Positions 42,109 through 51,405 are shown, numbered from the stretch's first letter. The stretch is 64,000 nucleotides of DNA from Verrucomicrobiota bacterium (GCA_016235595.1 JACRJX010000019.1:28391-92390); one strand, 5' to 3'. Notes: generated from the sequence alone by a model not told the origin. Numbers and translations: made by a program.

Positions 42109-43560
42109 GTGAGCCAGGCAGCCACCAAGGTGACGCCGTTTTCGGGGGCCGACATGGGACGTTCGTTGCCCCACAGCGATGAGGCGGAGCGTTGCCTGTT
42201 GGGATCGTTGCTGCTGAATCCGCTGGCTGTCAGCGAGTGCATCGAGAAGTTCGCCTCGAAGGACCCCGAGACGCGCGGTGGGGAGTTCTTCTACAACGAG
42301 AACCACGGGCTGATCTACCGCACGCTCGTGGACATGCAGGACAAGCACGAGCCGGTGGATCTGATGACCGTCACGCAAAAGCTGGCGGGTCGCAACCAAC
42401 TGGAGCGTGTCGGCGGCGCAGCGGCAATCACGCAGTTGTCCAACGCGGTGCCGACGGCGGGGAATCTGGAGTTCTACCTCAACATCGTCCGCCAGCGGTA
42501 TCGCTTGCGCCAACTGATTGAAGCCGGCACGCAAATAGTGTCGGAGAGTTATGACACGCTCGACGAGGGTGTGGACACGTTTATCGATCACGTCGAACAA
42601 CTCGTCTTCAACATCGCGCAGGAGAAGAGCGCCCATGGTGTCGTGAGCAGCCAGGAGGTTGTTCATGAAGCCGTCCGCGAGATCGAAGACATCCTGAAGC
42701 ACAAAGGCAAGCTGCGGGGTATTGGCACGGGTTTCACCGAACTGGACAAGTGCACGGATGGATTGCAGCGCGGCAGCATGATCGTCATCGCCGCCCGTCC
42801 CTCGATGGGCAAGACCTCGCTGGCGATGAACATTGCCGAACACGTTGCGATCCTGAATTCCGACAATCCGATGCCGGTCGGCGTGTTCAGCCTGGAAATG
42901 CCGGCGGTTCAGCTCATCATCCGCATGATGTGCTCGGTGGGCGAGGTCAGCATGAACCGCATCCGGCGCGGCCTTTCCACTGACGTGGAATACAAATCGT
43001 TGATCAATGCCGCCGGGAGGATTAGTAACGCAAAGATTTTGATTGATGATACCGGCGACCTCACCATCATGGAGCTTCGTGCCAAAGCGAGGCGCATGAA
43101 GATGAATCATGACATCCAATTGCTGGTGGTGGATTATCTGCAGTTGATGCGTGCGCCCAGCCGTGGCAACTACGACAACCGGCAGCAGGAGATCGCGGCG
43201 ATCTCCGGCGGATTGAAGGCGCTGGCAAAGGAACTGAGTATTCCCGTCATCGTCCTGTCGCAGCTCAACCGCGAAGCCGAAAAACGCGAAGGCGGCCAGC
43301 CGCGGTTAAGTGACTTGCGTGAATCGGGAGCGATCGAGCAGGATGCCGATGTGGTGGCGCTGATTGCGCCGAAAGACGAACGGAAGGATGAGGAAGTGGT
43401 GGCCGAGGAGATCACTCAGGCGGTTTTGATCGTCGCCAAGAACCGTAACGGGCCACAAGGCAAGATTCCGTTGCAGTTCCGCCGTGACATCACGCGGTTT
43501 TTCTCCGCGGCCATCGAGGAGAGCGACGTCGCCATGACACCGAGAGAGGAGGCGATGTGA
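42109..43560 (+). CDS. dnaB: replicative DNA helicase DnaB
   Basis: Hexameric helicase that unwinds the replication fork and recruits primase. The N-terminal domain reads PHSDEAERCLLGSLLLNP. The Walker A motif is near residue 229 (AARPSMGKTSLAMNIAEH), Walker B is in IQLLVVDYLQLMRAPSRG, and VIVLSQLNREAEKREGGQPR is the switch region. RLSDLRESGAIEQDADVV is also typical. Length 483 is normal and no intein is seen. It starts from GTG with no clear ribosome site. Its stop overlaps the bamA start by 4 bases. Confidence 0.97.
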   Translation: MSQAATKVTPFSGADMGRSLPHSDEAERCLLGSLLLNPLAVSECIEKFASKDPETRGGEFFYNENHGLIYRTLVDMQDKHEPVDLMTVTQKLAGRNQLERVGGAAAITQLSNAVPTAGNLEFYLNIVRQRYRLRQLIEAGTQIVSESYDTLDEGVDTFIDHVEQLVFNIAQEKSAHGVVSSQEVVHEAVREIEDILKHKGKLRGIGTGFTELDKCTDGLQRGSMIVIAARPSMGKTSLAMNIAEHVAILNSDNPMPVGVFSLEMPAVQLIIRMMCSVGEVSMNRIRRGLSTDVEYKSLINAAGRISNAKILIDDTGDLTIMELRAKARRMKMNHDIQLLVVDYLQLMRAPSRGNYDNRQQEIAAISGGLKALAKELSIPVIVLSQLNREAEKREGGQPRLSDLRESGAIEQDADVVALIAPKDERKDEEVVAEEITQAVLIVAKNRNGPQGKIPLQFRRDITRFFSAAIEESDVAMTPREEAM

Positions 43561-45920
43561 AGATCGCCTGCCGCAATCTGGTGACAGCCTGCCTGGCGCT
43601 GTGGCTGGCGGCGTTGCTGCCGTCGGTGGCTCAGGAGCCGGGTTTCCTCGTCAAGGAGATAGAAATCCGTCACGTCGGCCCGGTGCCGATCAGCGACAGC
43701 GTCATTCTGGCAAACGTCCAGACCAAGGCGGGCCAGCAGACAACGCGCACCGCCCTCGGCCAGGACGTGCGCAATCTATATGCGACCGGCTTTTTCACCA
43801 ACGTCCACGTTGCGCAGGAAGACGTGGAGGGCGGCGTCAAGGTGTTGTTCACCGTGCAGGGCAAGGCGAAGATCAAGGAGATCCTCATCAAGGGCAACGA
43901 CAGGATCAAGGCGTCCAAGGTCCGCAAGGAGATGGAACTGAAGGTTGGCGAGCCGCTCGACGAGCGCAAGGTGGTGTTGGCGCAGAAAAAGGTTGAGGAC
44001 TATTACGAGAAGGCGGGTTTCGAAGAGGCCAAGATCCGCTATGACATCAGCATTGATCAGCAAACCGGCCAGGGTGTGGTGACCTTCAATATCACCGAAG
44101 GTCCGCGCGTGGCGATCATTGACATCACGTTTACTGGCAACGATCACTTCTCGAAGGCGAAGTTGCAGAAGCAGATGAAGACCAAGCGCAAGTGGTGGTT
44201 GTCATGGATTGTGCGCACCAACGTGATGAAGAAGGAGCAGTGGCAGGACGATCAGGAAAGCTTGCGCGATTTTTACCGCAACGAAGGTTTCATAGACATG
44301 GTCATCAAGGACGTGAAGTTTGACCATGTCAATCCCAGCCAGATGTATGTGCGAATGACCCTCGTTGAGGGCAAGAAGTATCTGGTGGGACACCTCGACA
44401 TCAAAGGCAACCAGCTTTTCCCCAGCGCCGGCATCCGTAGCGCACTGAAGATGACCGAGGGCAAGACATTCGGGCCGAAGGCGCTCGACAAGGATATTGA
44501 GGCGATCCGCGATTTCTATGGGGCCAAAGGCTACATTGATGCGCAGGTGGTGCCAGTCAAGCAAGCCAACGTCGAAACGGGGCGGATGGACATTGTTTAT
44601 GAGATCGTCGAAGGCGATATCTCGTATCTGAGCAAGATCAGCATCCGCGGCAACACCAAGACCAAGGACAAGGTCATCCGTCGCGAGCTGGCGGTGAAGC
44701 CGGGTGACGTGTTCAACATGGTCAAGGTCAAGCGCAGCAAGGAGCGCTTGGAGAACATGGGTTATTTCTCGAAGGTCAACACGATTCCGGAACCGACGGA
44801 CGTGCCCGGCCACAAGGACCTTGCGGTGGAGGTGGAGGAGCAACGGACCGGACAGCTGGTGTTCGGCGCAGGTTTCTCCAGCGTGGACTCACTGGTCGGA
44901 TTCGCGGAGGTCAGCCAGGGCAACTTCGACCTGTTCAACCCGCCGTTCTTCACCGGCGCCGGCCAGAAGGCGCGTTTCCGCGTTCAGATGGGCACGCAGC
45001 GGCAGGATTACATCCTTTCGTTCACCGAACCGTGGTTTATGGACCGGAGACTGGCGCTGGGGTTCGATATTTTCCGCACGGAAAGTCAGTATCTCAGTTC
45101 GATTTACACGGAAAAAAGAACGGGTTTTGATGTGCATTTGACGAAAGAACTGGCGCCGTTCATCTCCGGTCGAATTCAGTATGGCTATCAGATCGTGGAC
45201 ATCACCGATGTGGAGAGCACGGCGCCGCAGGAGTTTCAGGATGAGAAAGGCCAGCGTTCCGAGAGCACTGTGACGGGAACCATCACGCGCGATACGCGCG
45301 ACAGCGTGTTCCTGACGACGCGAGGCAACAAGACCGAGTTTTCGGTGCAAGGCGCCGGTGGGCCGCTCAAGGGCCAGACCGACATCTACAAACTGGAGCT
45401 GCGCAGCCAGCAATACTTCCCGATTCCACTCACCTGGCCCACACTCGACAAGAAGCATGTGTTGTTGATTGCCGGCGGCAGCGGTGTCGTGGACAGCTAC
45501 GGTGACAGCACGGACGTGCCGCTGTTCAATCGTTTCTTCCTGGGCGGTCCGAACAACCTGCGCGGCTTCCGGTTCCGTGACGTGTCGCCCAAGGTCGGCA
45601 ACCTGACCACGCCTGGCAATGGTCCCAATGCGAACAATGCCGACGAACCGGTGGGTGGCAACACCTACGGTTGGGCCACCATCGAATACACCATCCCGGT
45701 CATTGAAAAAATCCGGTTTGCCGTGTTCTATGACATCGGCTTTGTCAATCAGGGTTCCTTCGATTACAATTTTGGCGGCTACAATGACGACTTCGGCTTC
45801 GGCGTTCGTCTTGATCTGCCCATCGGTCCGATTCGGTTCGACTATGGCATTCCGATCACGACCGACAACTACAACTCGCGCGGCGGACGATTTAACTTCA
45901 ACATCGGCTACCAGTTTTAG
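43557..45920 (+). CDS. bamA: outer-membrane protein assembly factor BamA
   Basis: Omp85 protein that inserts beta-barrels into the outer membrane. A signal peptide covers residues 1-23 (ACLALWLAALLPSVAQ). Five POTRA-like repeats follow up to about residue 425, with features such as FLVKEIEIRHVGPVPISDSV, LIKGNDRIKASKVRKEMEL and ISIRGNTKTKDKVIRREL. The barrel occupies about 435-787. The conserved loop motif is GGPNNLRGFRFRDV (the VRGY/F-type motif), and the chain ends in FNFNIGYQF, a normal barrel C-terminus. Overlap with dnaB suggests translational coupling. bamA-ompH-lpxD follows the usual Gram-negative order. Confidence 0.96.
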   Translation: MKIACRNLVTACLALWLAALLPSVAQEPGFLVKEIEIRHVGPVPISDSVILANVQTKAGQQTTRTALGQDVRNLYATGFFTNVHVAQEDVEGGVKVLFTVQGKAKIKEILIKGNDRIKASKVRKEMELKVGEPLDERKVVLAQKKVEDYYEKAGFEEAKIRYDISIDQQTGQGVVTFNITEGPRVAIIDITFTGNDHFSKAKLQKQMKTKRKWWLSWIVRTNVMKKEQWQDDQESLRDFYRNEGFIDMVIKDVKFDHVNPSQMYVRMTLVEGKKYLVGHLDIKGNQLFPSAGIRSALKMTEGKTFGPKALDKDIEAIRDFYGAKGYIDAQVVPVKQANVETGRMDIVYEIVEGDISYLSKISIRGNTKTKDKVIRRELAVKPGDVFNMVKVKRSKERLENMGYFSKVNTIPEPTDVPGHKDLAVEVEEQRTGQLVFGAGFSSVDSLVGFAEVSQGNFDLFNPPFFTGAGQKARFRVQMGTQRQDYILSFTEPWFMDRRLALGFDIFRTESQYLSSIYTEKRTGFDVHLTKELAPFISGRIQYGYQIVDITDVESTAPQEFQDEKGQRSESTVTGTITRDTRDSVFLTTRGNKTEFSVQGAGGPLKGQTDIYKLELRSQQYFPIPLTWPTLDKKHVLLIAGGSGVVDSYGDSTDVPLFNRFFLGGPNNLRGFRFRDVSPKVGNLTTPGNGPNANNADEPVGGNTYGWATIEYTIPVIEKIRFAVFYDIGFVNQGSFDYNFGGYNDDFGFGVRLDLPIGPIRFDYGIPITTDNYNSRGGRFNFNIGYQF

Positions 45921-45967
45921 TCTAAAAGAAACAATACATTGTTAAGAACATCATGACGGACATCACT

Positions 45968-46648
45968 ATGAAAACACACCGGTTTACCCTCACCTTTATC
46001 GTGGCCGTGGCGGTGGCTGCCGCCGGCTGGGTTGCGCCAGCCGCGTCTGCGCAGGGCGCCAAGATCGGCTCTGTGGAGATGCGCAAACTCTACGAGGAAT
46101 TCTACAAGACCAAGGCGGCGCAGCGCAGTTTTGACGAAAGTGTTGCCGCTTACCGCAAGGACCACCAGCAACGCGTCAACGACTACAACAAACTCAACGA
46201 GGAGTTTCAGAGGTTGCGCGAGGAGTCCAGCAATCCCGCGTTGACGCAGGAGAAACGCGAGCAAAAAGCCAAGGCGGTCAATGACAAGGTCCTTGAACTG
46301 CGCAAGTCGCTTGAGGCCGTGAAGGAGTTCGAACAGAACAGCCAGCAATATTTGAACGACCTCCGCCGCCGCCAGAACGACACCATCTTGAAGGAGATTC
46401 TGGACGCCGTTCGCAAGAAAGGCCGCGATGGCGCCTATACGGTGATCGTGGATTCGTCCGGGTTCGGCACGGCCGCCGGCATCCCGATGGCGGTTTACGC
46501 CGACGAGAAGCTGGATTTCACGGATGTGGTGCTGAAGGAACTGAACGCCAACGCACCTGCCAGCCTTCCCAGCAGCATGCTGCCTCCGGCCACATTGCCA
46601 AGCCCCAGCACCACGCCGCGCACGCCCGCGCCTGCGCCCGCGCCATAG
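45968..46648 (+). CDS. OmpH/Skp-family periplasmic chaperone
   Basis: Periplasmic chaperone that carries unfolded outer-membrane proteins to BamA. A signal peptide is present in FIVAVAVAAAGWVAPAASAQ. The mature part starts AKIGSVEMRKLYEEFYKTKA and forms long charged helices, as in Skp (DYNKLNEEFQRLREESSNPA, ELRKSLEAVKEFEQNSQQYL). A short strand TVIVDSSGF follows and the last 35 residues are Pro/Ala/Ser-rich. A start at 45953 would add five residues. Placement between bamA and lpxD supports the assignment; ompH is the family name and skp the E. coli symbol. Confidence 0.9.
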   Translation: MKTHRFTLTFIVAVAVAAAGWVAPAASAQGAKIGSVEMRKLYEEFYKTKAAQRSFDESVAAYRKDHQQRVNDYNKLNEEFQRLREESSNPALTQEKREQKAKAVNDKVLELRKSLEAVKEFEQNSQQYLNDLRRRQNDTILKEILDAVRKKGRDGAYTVIVDSSGFGTAAGIPMAVYADEKLDFTDVVLKELNANAPASLPSSMLPPATLPSPSTTPRTPAPAPAP

Positions 46649-46657
46649 GACACCGCA

Positions 46658-47695
46658 GTGCGAAAAAACGCTCGCGAAATCTCGGAATTGGTCGGCGGCG
46701 AACTCGTCGGCGATGGGAATGTTGTCGTCACGCGGCTCCGCAGCATCCTGGCTGCAGGCGAAGGCGACGTCACGTTTCTTGCCCGGTCGAGTTATGCGCC
46801 CCGGGCTCGTGCTTCGCATGCCTCCGTCATTCTAGTCGGCCGCGACTGGGCGGAGCCGTTGCAGCAGACGCTCATCCGTGTGGACAACCCTTCGGCGGCT
46901 TTCCAGCGCCTGGCGGAAGCCATCGCGCCGCCGGCAGTGAAATTTGAGCCGGGTGTTCATCCCACTGCCGTGGTCGCGCCGGATGTCACGCTGGGGAAGG
47001 GCGTATCGGTGCAGCCGTATGCTGTCATTGAGCCGGGCGCTGCGATTGGCGACGGCACTGTGATTGGCGCCTACGTGTATGTCGGGCACGGAACGAAGGT
47101 TGGCGAGCAGTGCCTTATCTATCCCCACGTAGTCATACGCGACCGTTGTCTCATCGGCAACCGCGTCATCATGCACTCCGGCGTCGTCATTGGTGCTGAC
47201 GGCTTTGGCTACGATAGCGGCCCGCAAGGCCACAAGAAGATTCCACAGGTTGGAATCGTGGAGATCGAGGACGATGTCGAGATCGGCGCCAACTCCACCA
47301 TTGACCGGGCGCGATTCGACCGGACGTTCATCGGACGGGGCACGAAGATAGACAACCTCGTTCAGGTCGGCCACAACTGCGTGATTGGCCGGCACACGAT
47401 CATTTGCTCGCAAGTGGGCATCAGTGGCTCTTGTGTGATCGGCGATGGAGTGATTCTGGCGGGCCAGGTGGGGTTGGCGGACCACCTCAACATTGGCGAC
47501 GGCGCCATTGCCCTGGCCAAGAGCGGTCTTCATCAGGATGTGCCGCCGAAGGGCAAGGTTTTTGGCGCAGTCGCGCGGCCTGCGGCCGAAGAGATGAAAC
47601 TCGAAGCGTGCAAGGTGCGGTTGCCGGAACTGTTCGCGCGGGTCAAGAAGATCGAGAAGCAACTCGGCGACAGCGACAAAGATAAACAGGACTGA
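46658..47695 (+). CDS. lpxD: UDP-3-O-acylglucosamine N-acyltransferase LpxD
   Basis: Third step of lipid A synthesis: N-acylation of UDP-3-O-acyl-glucosamine with acyl-ACP. The N-terminal uridine-binding domain ([20 protein letters not shown]) precedes a left-handed beta-helix of hexapeptides ([20 protein letters not shown]). The catalytic His is in [15 protein letters not shown], and [20 protein letters not shown] is the LpxD loop. The C-terminal helix reads [17 protein letters not shown]. Start is GTG at 46658. Its presence implies lipopolysaccharide; lpxA, lpxC and fabZ are not adjacent. Confidence 0.96.
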   Translation: MRKNAREISELVGGELVGDGNVVVTRLRSILAAGEGDVTFLARSSYAPRARASHASVILVGRDWAEPLQQTLIRVDNPSAAFQRLAEAIAPPAVKFEPGVHPTAVVAPDVTLGKGVSVQPYAVIEPGAAIGDGTVIGAYVYVGHGTKVGEQCLIYPHVVIRDRCLIGNRVIMHSGVVIGADGFGYDSGPQGHKKIPQVGIVEIEDDVEIGANSTIDRARFDRTFIGRGTKIDNLVQVGHNCVIGRHTIICSQVGISGSCVIGDGVILAGQVGLADHLNIGDGAIALAKSGLHQDVPPKGKVFGAVARPAAEEMKLEACKVRLPELFARVKKIEKQLGDSDKDKQD

Positions 47696-47703
47696 CCTCC
47701 ACC

Positions 47704-48246
47704 ATGCAGTTTGTCCCAACCAGGATGTTTCTCACCAAGGGTGTCGGCACCCACAAGCACGAACTGCGTTCGTTCGAGATGGCCCTGCGCGACGCAGGCA
47801 TCGAGATGTGCAACCTTGTCCACGTCAGTTCCATTCTCCCGCCGCGATGCAAGATCATCTCTCGTAAACAAGGCGAGGCGCTGCTCCAACCCGGCCAGAT
47901 CACCTTCGCCGTCCTCGCGCGCATTTCCACCAACGAACCGCACCGTCTCATTGCCGCCTCCATCGGCGTCGCTGTGCCCGCCGACGAGGACGAGTATGGC
48001 TACCTGAGCGAGATCCACGCCTACGGCGTCAACGACCAGACTGCCGGCGACATGTCTGAGGACGCCGCCGCCGCCATGCTTGCCTCCACCCTCGGCGTCG
48101 AGTTCAACGAAGATGCCGACTGGGACCAGAAGCAGGATGTCTTCAAGATCTCCGGCAAGATCGTCCGAACTGCCAACATCACCCAGTCCGCCGTCGGCAA
48201 CAATCAGTGGACCACCGTCCTCGCAGCGGCGATCTTCATCTTCTAG
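47704..48246 (+). CDS. pyruvoyl-dependent arginine decarboxylase
   Basis: Decarboxylates arginine to agmatine using a pyruvoyl group made by self-cleavage. The cleavage pair is Ser42-Ser43 in [17 protein letters not shown] of [20 protein letters not shown] and [20 protein letters not shown] are typical of the archaeal/chlamydial PvlArgDC family, which lacks PLP. Length 180 is normal. It follows lpxD by 8 bases in the outer-membrane operon, an unusual context. Agmatine could feed polyamine synthesis or acid resistance, but no agmatinase is nearby. There is no Shine-Dalgarno sequence. Confidence 0.9.
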   Translation: MQFVPTRMFLTKGVGTHKHELRSFEMALRDAGIEMCNLVHVSSILPPRCKIISRKQGEALLQPGQITFAVLARISTNEPHRLIAASIGVAVPADEDEYGYLSEIHAYGVNDQTAGDMSEDAAAAMLASTLGVEFNEDADWDQKQDVFKISGKIVRTANITQSAVGNNQWTTVLAAAIFIF

Positions 48247-48327
48247 CCTGACGGCAGGATATTCCTGCGAAACCTTGGTGTGTTGGAGGGGCGGGGTACA
48301 GATTCCAATCGAACCAAAGACTTCGGA

Positions 48328-48348
48328 GTGCTGTAGAAACTACAGCAC
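48328..48348. terminator. 9-bp hairpin between convergent genes
   Basis: GTGCTGTAG (48328-48336) and CTACAGCAC (48340-48348) form a perfect 9-bp stem with the tri-loop AAA. It lies between arginine decarboxylase (plus) and the TIM-barrel gene (minus). It could end transcripts from both sides, although neither strand has a strong U-tract; similar text recurs between PVC genes as I recall. Confidence 0.5.
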
Positions 48349-48404
48349 CTGAAATACCATCTTCAGTGCGATCGAACTGGACTGCCGCTTCCGGCTTCTC
48401 GGTG

Positions 48405-49286
48405 CTACACCTCGCAGAGGCGCATCATCTTGTCCAGCGTCTCGATCGGGTCCTTGCCTTTGGTGGGCGAATACTCGTGCGAGAGAATACCCTGATAGCC
48501 GAGGTCGGCGATGGCTTTGCAGATGCCGACGTAGTTCATCTCTTGCGAATCGTCGAACTCGTGGCGGCCGGGGTTGCCGGCAGTGTGGAAGTGATCGAAG
48601 TATTGGATGTTCTGCTGGATGGTGCGGATGATGTCACCTTCCATGATTTGCATGTGGTAGATGTCGTAGAGCAGCTTGAATCGGGGCGAGTTCACGCGCT
48701 TGCACAGCTCGACGCCCCAAGCGGTCTTGTCGCACATGTAACCGGGGTGGTTGACCTTGCTGTTGAGCAATTCCATGCTGAGGGTCACGCCCTTGTCTTC
48801 CGCGAACTTCTTGATGTTGTTGAGGAAGAGGAGGCAGTTGTCCATGCCCTGCTCGTCGGTGAGGCCTTGCCGGTCGCCGGCCAGGACGATGACGTTGGGC
48901 GCGCCCGCTTCGGCGGCGGCCTTGATGGCCTCGCGCATTTTGGCGTCAATCTCCGCGTGATTGTTCTTGTCGTTGATGCCCTTCTTGATGCCGCTGCCGC
49001 CGCGAACCTCTGTCGGAATCAGCCCGTATTTCTTCAGGATGGGAAACTTGTCCGGGTCCTGCAGGTCAATGGCGACCGCGCCCAATCGCGCCGCCTCGCG
49101 GCACTTGCCCTCGAAGTCGAGCTTCGCGCCACCGAAGACGCCGAGGCAGACGCCTTGGCGGAGCCGGCCCTTGCGCGGCGCGGCATGTGCGAGCGGAGCA
49201 GCGCCGCCCACAATGGAAGCGGCGGCTGCGGTGCCAAGGATGGAAATGAAGTCTCTGCGGCGGATATCGGAAGAAAGATTGTTCAT
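48405..49286 (-). CDS. Tat-exported sugar-isomerase-like TIM-barrel protein
   Basis: A 293-residue protein with a twin-arginine signal: RRRDFISILGTAAAASIVGG at residues 10-29. The mature part is a xylose-isomerase-like/hydroxypyruvate-isomerase-type TIM barrel: AARLGAVAIDLQDPDKFPIL, VTLSMELLNSKVNHPGYMCD, LLYDIYHMQIMEGDIIRTI and GILSHEYSPTKGKDPIETL. Glu and His/Asp positions fit a divalent metal site (MELL, DIYH, FHTAG, SHEY). Exported family members are common in Verrucomicrobiota and Planctomycetes. The substrate is unknown. The -10 box TATACT lies only 6 bases before the ATG, so the mRNA is probably leaderless. Confidence 0.88.
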   Translation of the reverse strand: MNNLSSDIRRRDFISILGTAAAASIVGGAAPLAHAAPRKGRLRQGVCLGVFGGAKLDFEGKCREAARLGAVAIDLQDPDKFPILKKYGLIPTEVRGGSGIKKGINDKNNHAEIDAKMREAIKAAAEAGAPNVIVLAGDRQGLTDEQGMDNCLLFLNNIKKFAEDKGVTLSMELLNSKVNHPGYMCDKTAWGVELCKRVNSPRFKLLYDIYHMQIMEGDIIRTIQQNIQYFDHFHTAGNPGRHEFDDSQEMNYVGICKAIADLGYQGILSHEYSPTKGKDPIETLDKMMRLCEV

Positions 49287-49292
49287 GGCGAT

Positions 49293-49357
49293 AGTATAGA
49301 ACAAAGCGCCGCGACAGCGCCAGCAATCTTGCTTGGCAGGAGCGGGCGGTTTATCCT
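49293..49357. promoter_or_regulatory. divergent leaderless promoters of the TIM-barrel and ceramidase-like genes
   Basis: Minus strand: TATACT (complement of 49293-49298) ends 6 bases before the ATG at 49286, predicting transcription at or beside the start codon; no good -35 is seen. Plus strand: TTGCTT (49329-49334) and TATCCT (49352-49357), spacing 17, end 6 bases before the ATG at 49364. Both genes lack room for a Shine-Dalgarno sequence. Confidence 0.45.
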
Positions 49358-49363
49358 CGCGAC

Positions 49364-50683
49364 ATGAACGTGAACAACTCCCTCACACGTTGGTTTCCTT
49401 CCCGAATTGTCGCGGTACTTTCTTGCGCCAGCGCCTTCGCTTTCGTCACGAGCCTGCCGGCACGAACGGATGAAGTCCTGCGGGTGGGCGTTGCGACCGT
49501 GGACATCACGCCGAAGAAGCCAGTGACGTTGTCCGGCTATGGGGGGCGGAAGGGACTGTCACAAGGCGTCCACGATCCGTTGTCGGCGCGGGCGGTGGCG
49601 TTTGGGCACGCGGGCACGCGCCTGGTGCTGGTCTCGACGGACCTCATTGGTTTTTACGGCGGGACGGCCGAGGCGGTGCGGAAGATGATTCTGGCGAAGT
49701 GCCAGCTGAGTCCGTCGCAGCTTTTCCTGTGCGGCATCCATACGCACAGCGCGCCGACGCTGGCGCTCGAAGGCTCTGAGGCTCACGCGAACAACATCGA
49801 ATACACAGAATGGCTGACGCAGCGGTTGGTGGGAGTCGTCTGCGACGCGATGCTCCACATGACGCCGGTGCGGATCGGTTTCGGGTCGGGGTCGTCGCCC
49901 GTCGGCGTGAACCGCCGCGAGGTCTTTATGGACAAGGCCGGCAAGCCGCAGATCAAGCTGGGCCGGAATCCCAACGTCCTGACAGACCGCGAGGTGCAGG
50001 TGCTGAAGATCGCGCATGCGGATAAGGACGAACTCGCAGCCATCCTTTTTGACTACGCCACACACAGCACCTCGCTGGGGGCGAAGAACTATATCGTTAG
50101 CGGTGATGTTCATGGCCTTGCCGAGCAGTTTGTCGAAAAGCATCTTGGCGGCGGTGTGGTGGCGCCGGCGTTCGCGGGCGCGTCGGGGGACATTGACCCG
50201 TGGTGCCGTGTGTTGCCCGAGTTCAAGACGGTCAACAGTTGGATTCCAGAGCCGGTGTTGCTGGGCACGCTGCTTGGCGAAGAAGTGGTGAACGTAGCCA
50301 ACGGCATCCAGAAACTCGATGCGGATGGTCCTATCAGGACGGCGATGAAAACAGTTGACCTGCCCCGCAAGCCGATTGAAGCAACGCAGACCAAAACCGC
50401 CCGCATACTCTCGCCGTTCAATCTCACCGTGGGGCGCGTGGGCGATGTGGCGTTCGTCGGTCTTGGGGGCGAGGTGTTTAACGAGATCGGCAAGGCCATC
50501 AAGACCGCCTCGCCGTTCCCGCACACGATCATCATCACACATTGCAACGGCGCAGGCAGCTATGTGCCAACCAGACGGAGTTACGATGAGGGTGGCTATG
50601 AAGTGAAAACAAGCCCGTATCTTCCCGGTGCGGACGAACAGCTTGCGCAGGAAGCGGTGCGGCTGTTGCAGGAGCTGAAGTAG
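49364..50683 (+). CDS. exported neutral ceramidase-like protein
   Basis: A 439-residue exported protein. A signal peptide covers residues 1-35 (FPSRIVAVLSCASAFAFVTS). The mature chain starts VLRVGVATVDITPKKPVTLS, the hallmark of the neutral/alkaline ceramidase N-terminal domain. Zinc-ligand region LFLCGIHTHSAPTLALEG and FDYATHSTSLGAKNYIVSGD fit that domain. It ends in a Rossmann-like region with GDVAFVGLGGEVFNEIG. Many bacterial members are annotated only by this domain, and ceramide hydrolysis is not established for them. No C-terminal ceramidase domain is present. It probably has a leaderless mRNA. Confidence 0.85.
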   Translation: MNVNNSLTRWFPSRIVAVLSCASAFAFVTSLPARTDEVLRVGVATVDITPKKPVTLSGYGGRKGLSQGVHDPLSARAVAFGHAGTRLVLVSTDLIGFYGGTAEAVRKMILAKCQLSPSQLFLCGIHTHSAPTLALEGSEAHANNIEYTEWLTQRLVGVVCDAMLHMTPVRIGFGSGSSPVGVNRREVFMDKAGKPQIKLGRNPNVLTDREVQVLKIAHADKDELAAILFDYATHSTSLGAKNYIVSGDVHGLAEQFVEKHLGGGVVAPAFAGASGDIDPWCRVLPEFKTVNSWIPEPVLLGTLLGEEVVNVANGIQKLDADGPIRTAMKTVDLPRKPIEATQTKTARILSPFNLTVGRVGDVAFVGLGGEVFNEIGKAIKTASPFPHTIIITHCNGAGSYVPTRRSYDEGGYEVKTSPYLPGADEQLAQEAVRLLQELK

Positions 50684-50736
50684 CCTGCAATGGGCGTAAC
50701 TCGGCACACGCGCCAAGAAAGAAATGCGCGAGGCAA

Positions 50737-50797
50737 CCCCTCACCCGGCCTTCGGCCACCCTCTCCCCATCGGATGGGGAGAGGGCTGGGTGAGGGG
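50737..50797. repeat. Y-shaped nested hairpin repeat
   Basis: An outer 10-bp stem (CCCCTCACCC 50737-50746 with GGGTGAGGGG 50788-50797) encloses an inner 12-bp stem (50759-50770 with 50774-50785, loop CGG) and a small third hairpin (GGCC-TTC-GGCC at 50747-50757). The whole can fold as a three-way branched structure. It fills part of the 282-base gap between two plus-strand genes. I recall similar CCCTCACCC/CTCTCCCC palindromes in many bacterial genomes. Confidence 0.85.
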
Positions 50798-50965
50798 GCT
50801 TCGGAGTGCGATTCGCGCATGATTCAACAAATGGTGCGTGTGTCGAGTTGCGCCCGCCTGCAATGCTCTTCTGGCATCGGGCTTGCCTCAGGGCGCCCGG
50901 CCGTGGTAGTTGAAATTCCGTCCGCTTGTTATTCGAACCGCGATTCAACAAAGGAAACCTGAACC

Positions 50966-51328
50966 ATGAGCCAGCCCGCCAATGTCGTCAGCATCCACCC
51001 GTATTTCAAAGTCCACGCCGGCAAACTGGAGGAATTCAAGGCCGCGCTTGCAGCCTTCAACGAGAAGACCGCGACCGAGCCGAAGAATCTCTACTATGAT
51101 TTTACGATCAACGGCGACGTCGTCTTCTGTCGCGAGGCGTACGCGGGTGCGGAGGGATTGCTGGCGCACCTCGACAATGTCGGCGCGTTGCTGGGGCCGT
51201 TGATGACGATGGCGGATATTCAGCGCGTGGAGGTCCACGGCCCGGCGGCGGAATTGGAGAAGCTCAAAGGTCCGCTGGCGGGACTGAAGCCGCAGTGGTT
51301 TACCTACCTATGCGGCGTGAAACGCTGA
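50966..51328 (+). CDS. small ABM/ferredoxin-like-fold monooxygenase-type protein
   Basis: A 120-residue cytoplasmic protein resembling antibiotic-biosynthesis-monooxygenase (ABM) domains. The order VVSIHPYFKVHAGKLEEFKA, TEPKNLYYDFTINGDVVFCR, EAYAGAEGLLAHLDNV gives the beta-alpha-beta pattern of that fold. The last 40 residues (VHGPAAELEKLKGPLAGLKP) extend past a minimal ABM domain. Function is not known; such domains act on quinones, heme or phenols. AAGGA precedes the ATG. No partner gene is close. Confidence 0.7.
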   Translation: MSQPANVVSIHPYFKVHAGKLEEFKAALAAFNEKTATEPKNLYYDFTINGDVVFCREAYAGAEGLLAHLDNVGALLGPLMTMADIQRVEVHGPAAELEKLKGPLAGLKPQWFTYLCGVKR

Positions 51329-51405
51329 ACGCGTGCGCAATTGGAAAGGTACCTGCAACTTGAGGGAATTCGGCGGTTGTAGATGGAGCCATAGCGGGAG
51401 TCACT

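Noticed and set aside
50737..50797. Rho-independent terminator for the ceramidase-like gene
   Set aside because: The stem is strong but no U-tract follows on either strand, and the branched fold matches a dispersed repeat better.
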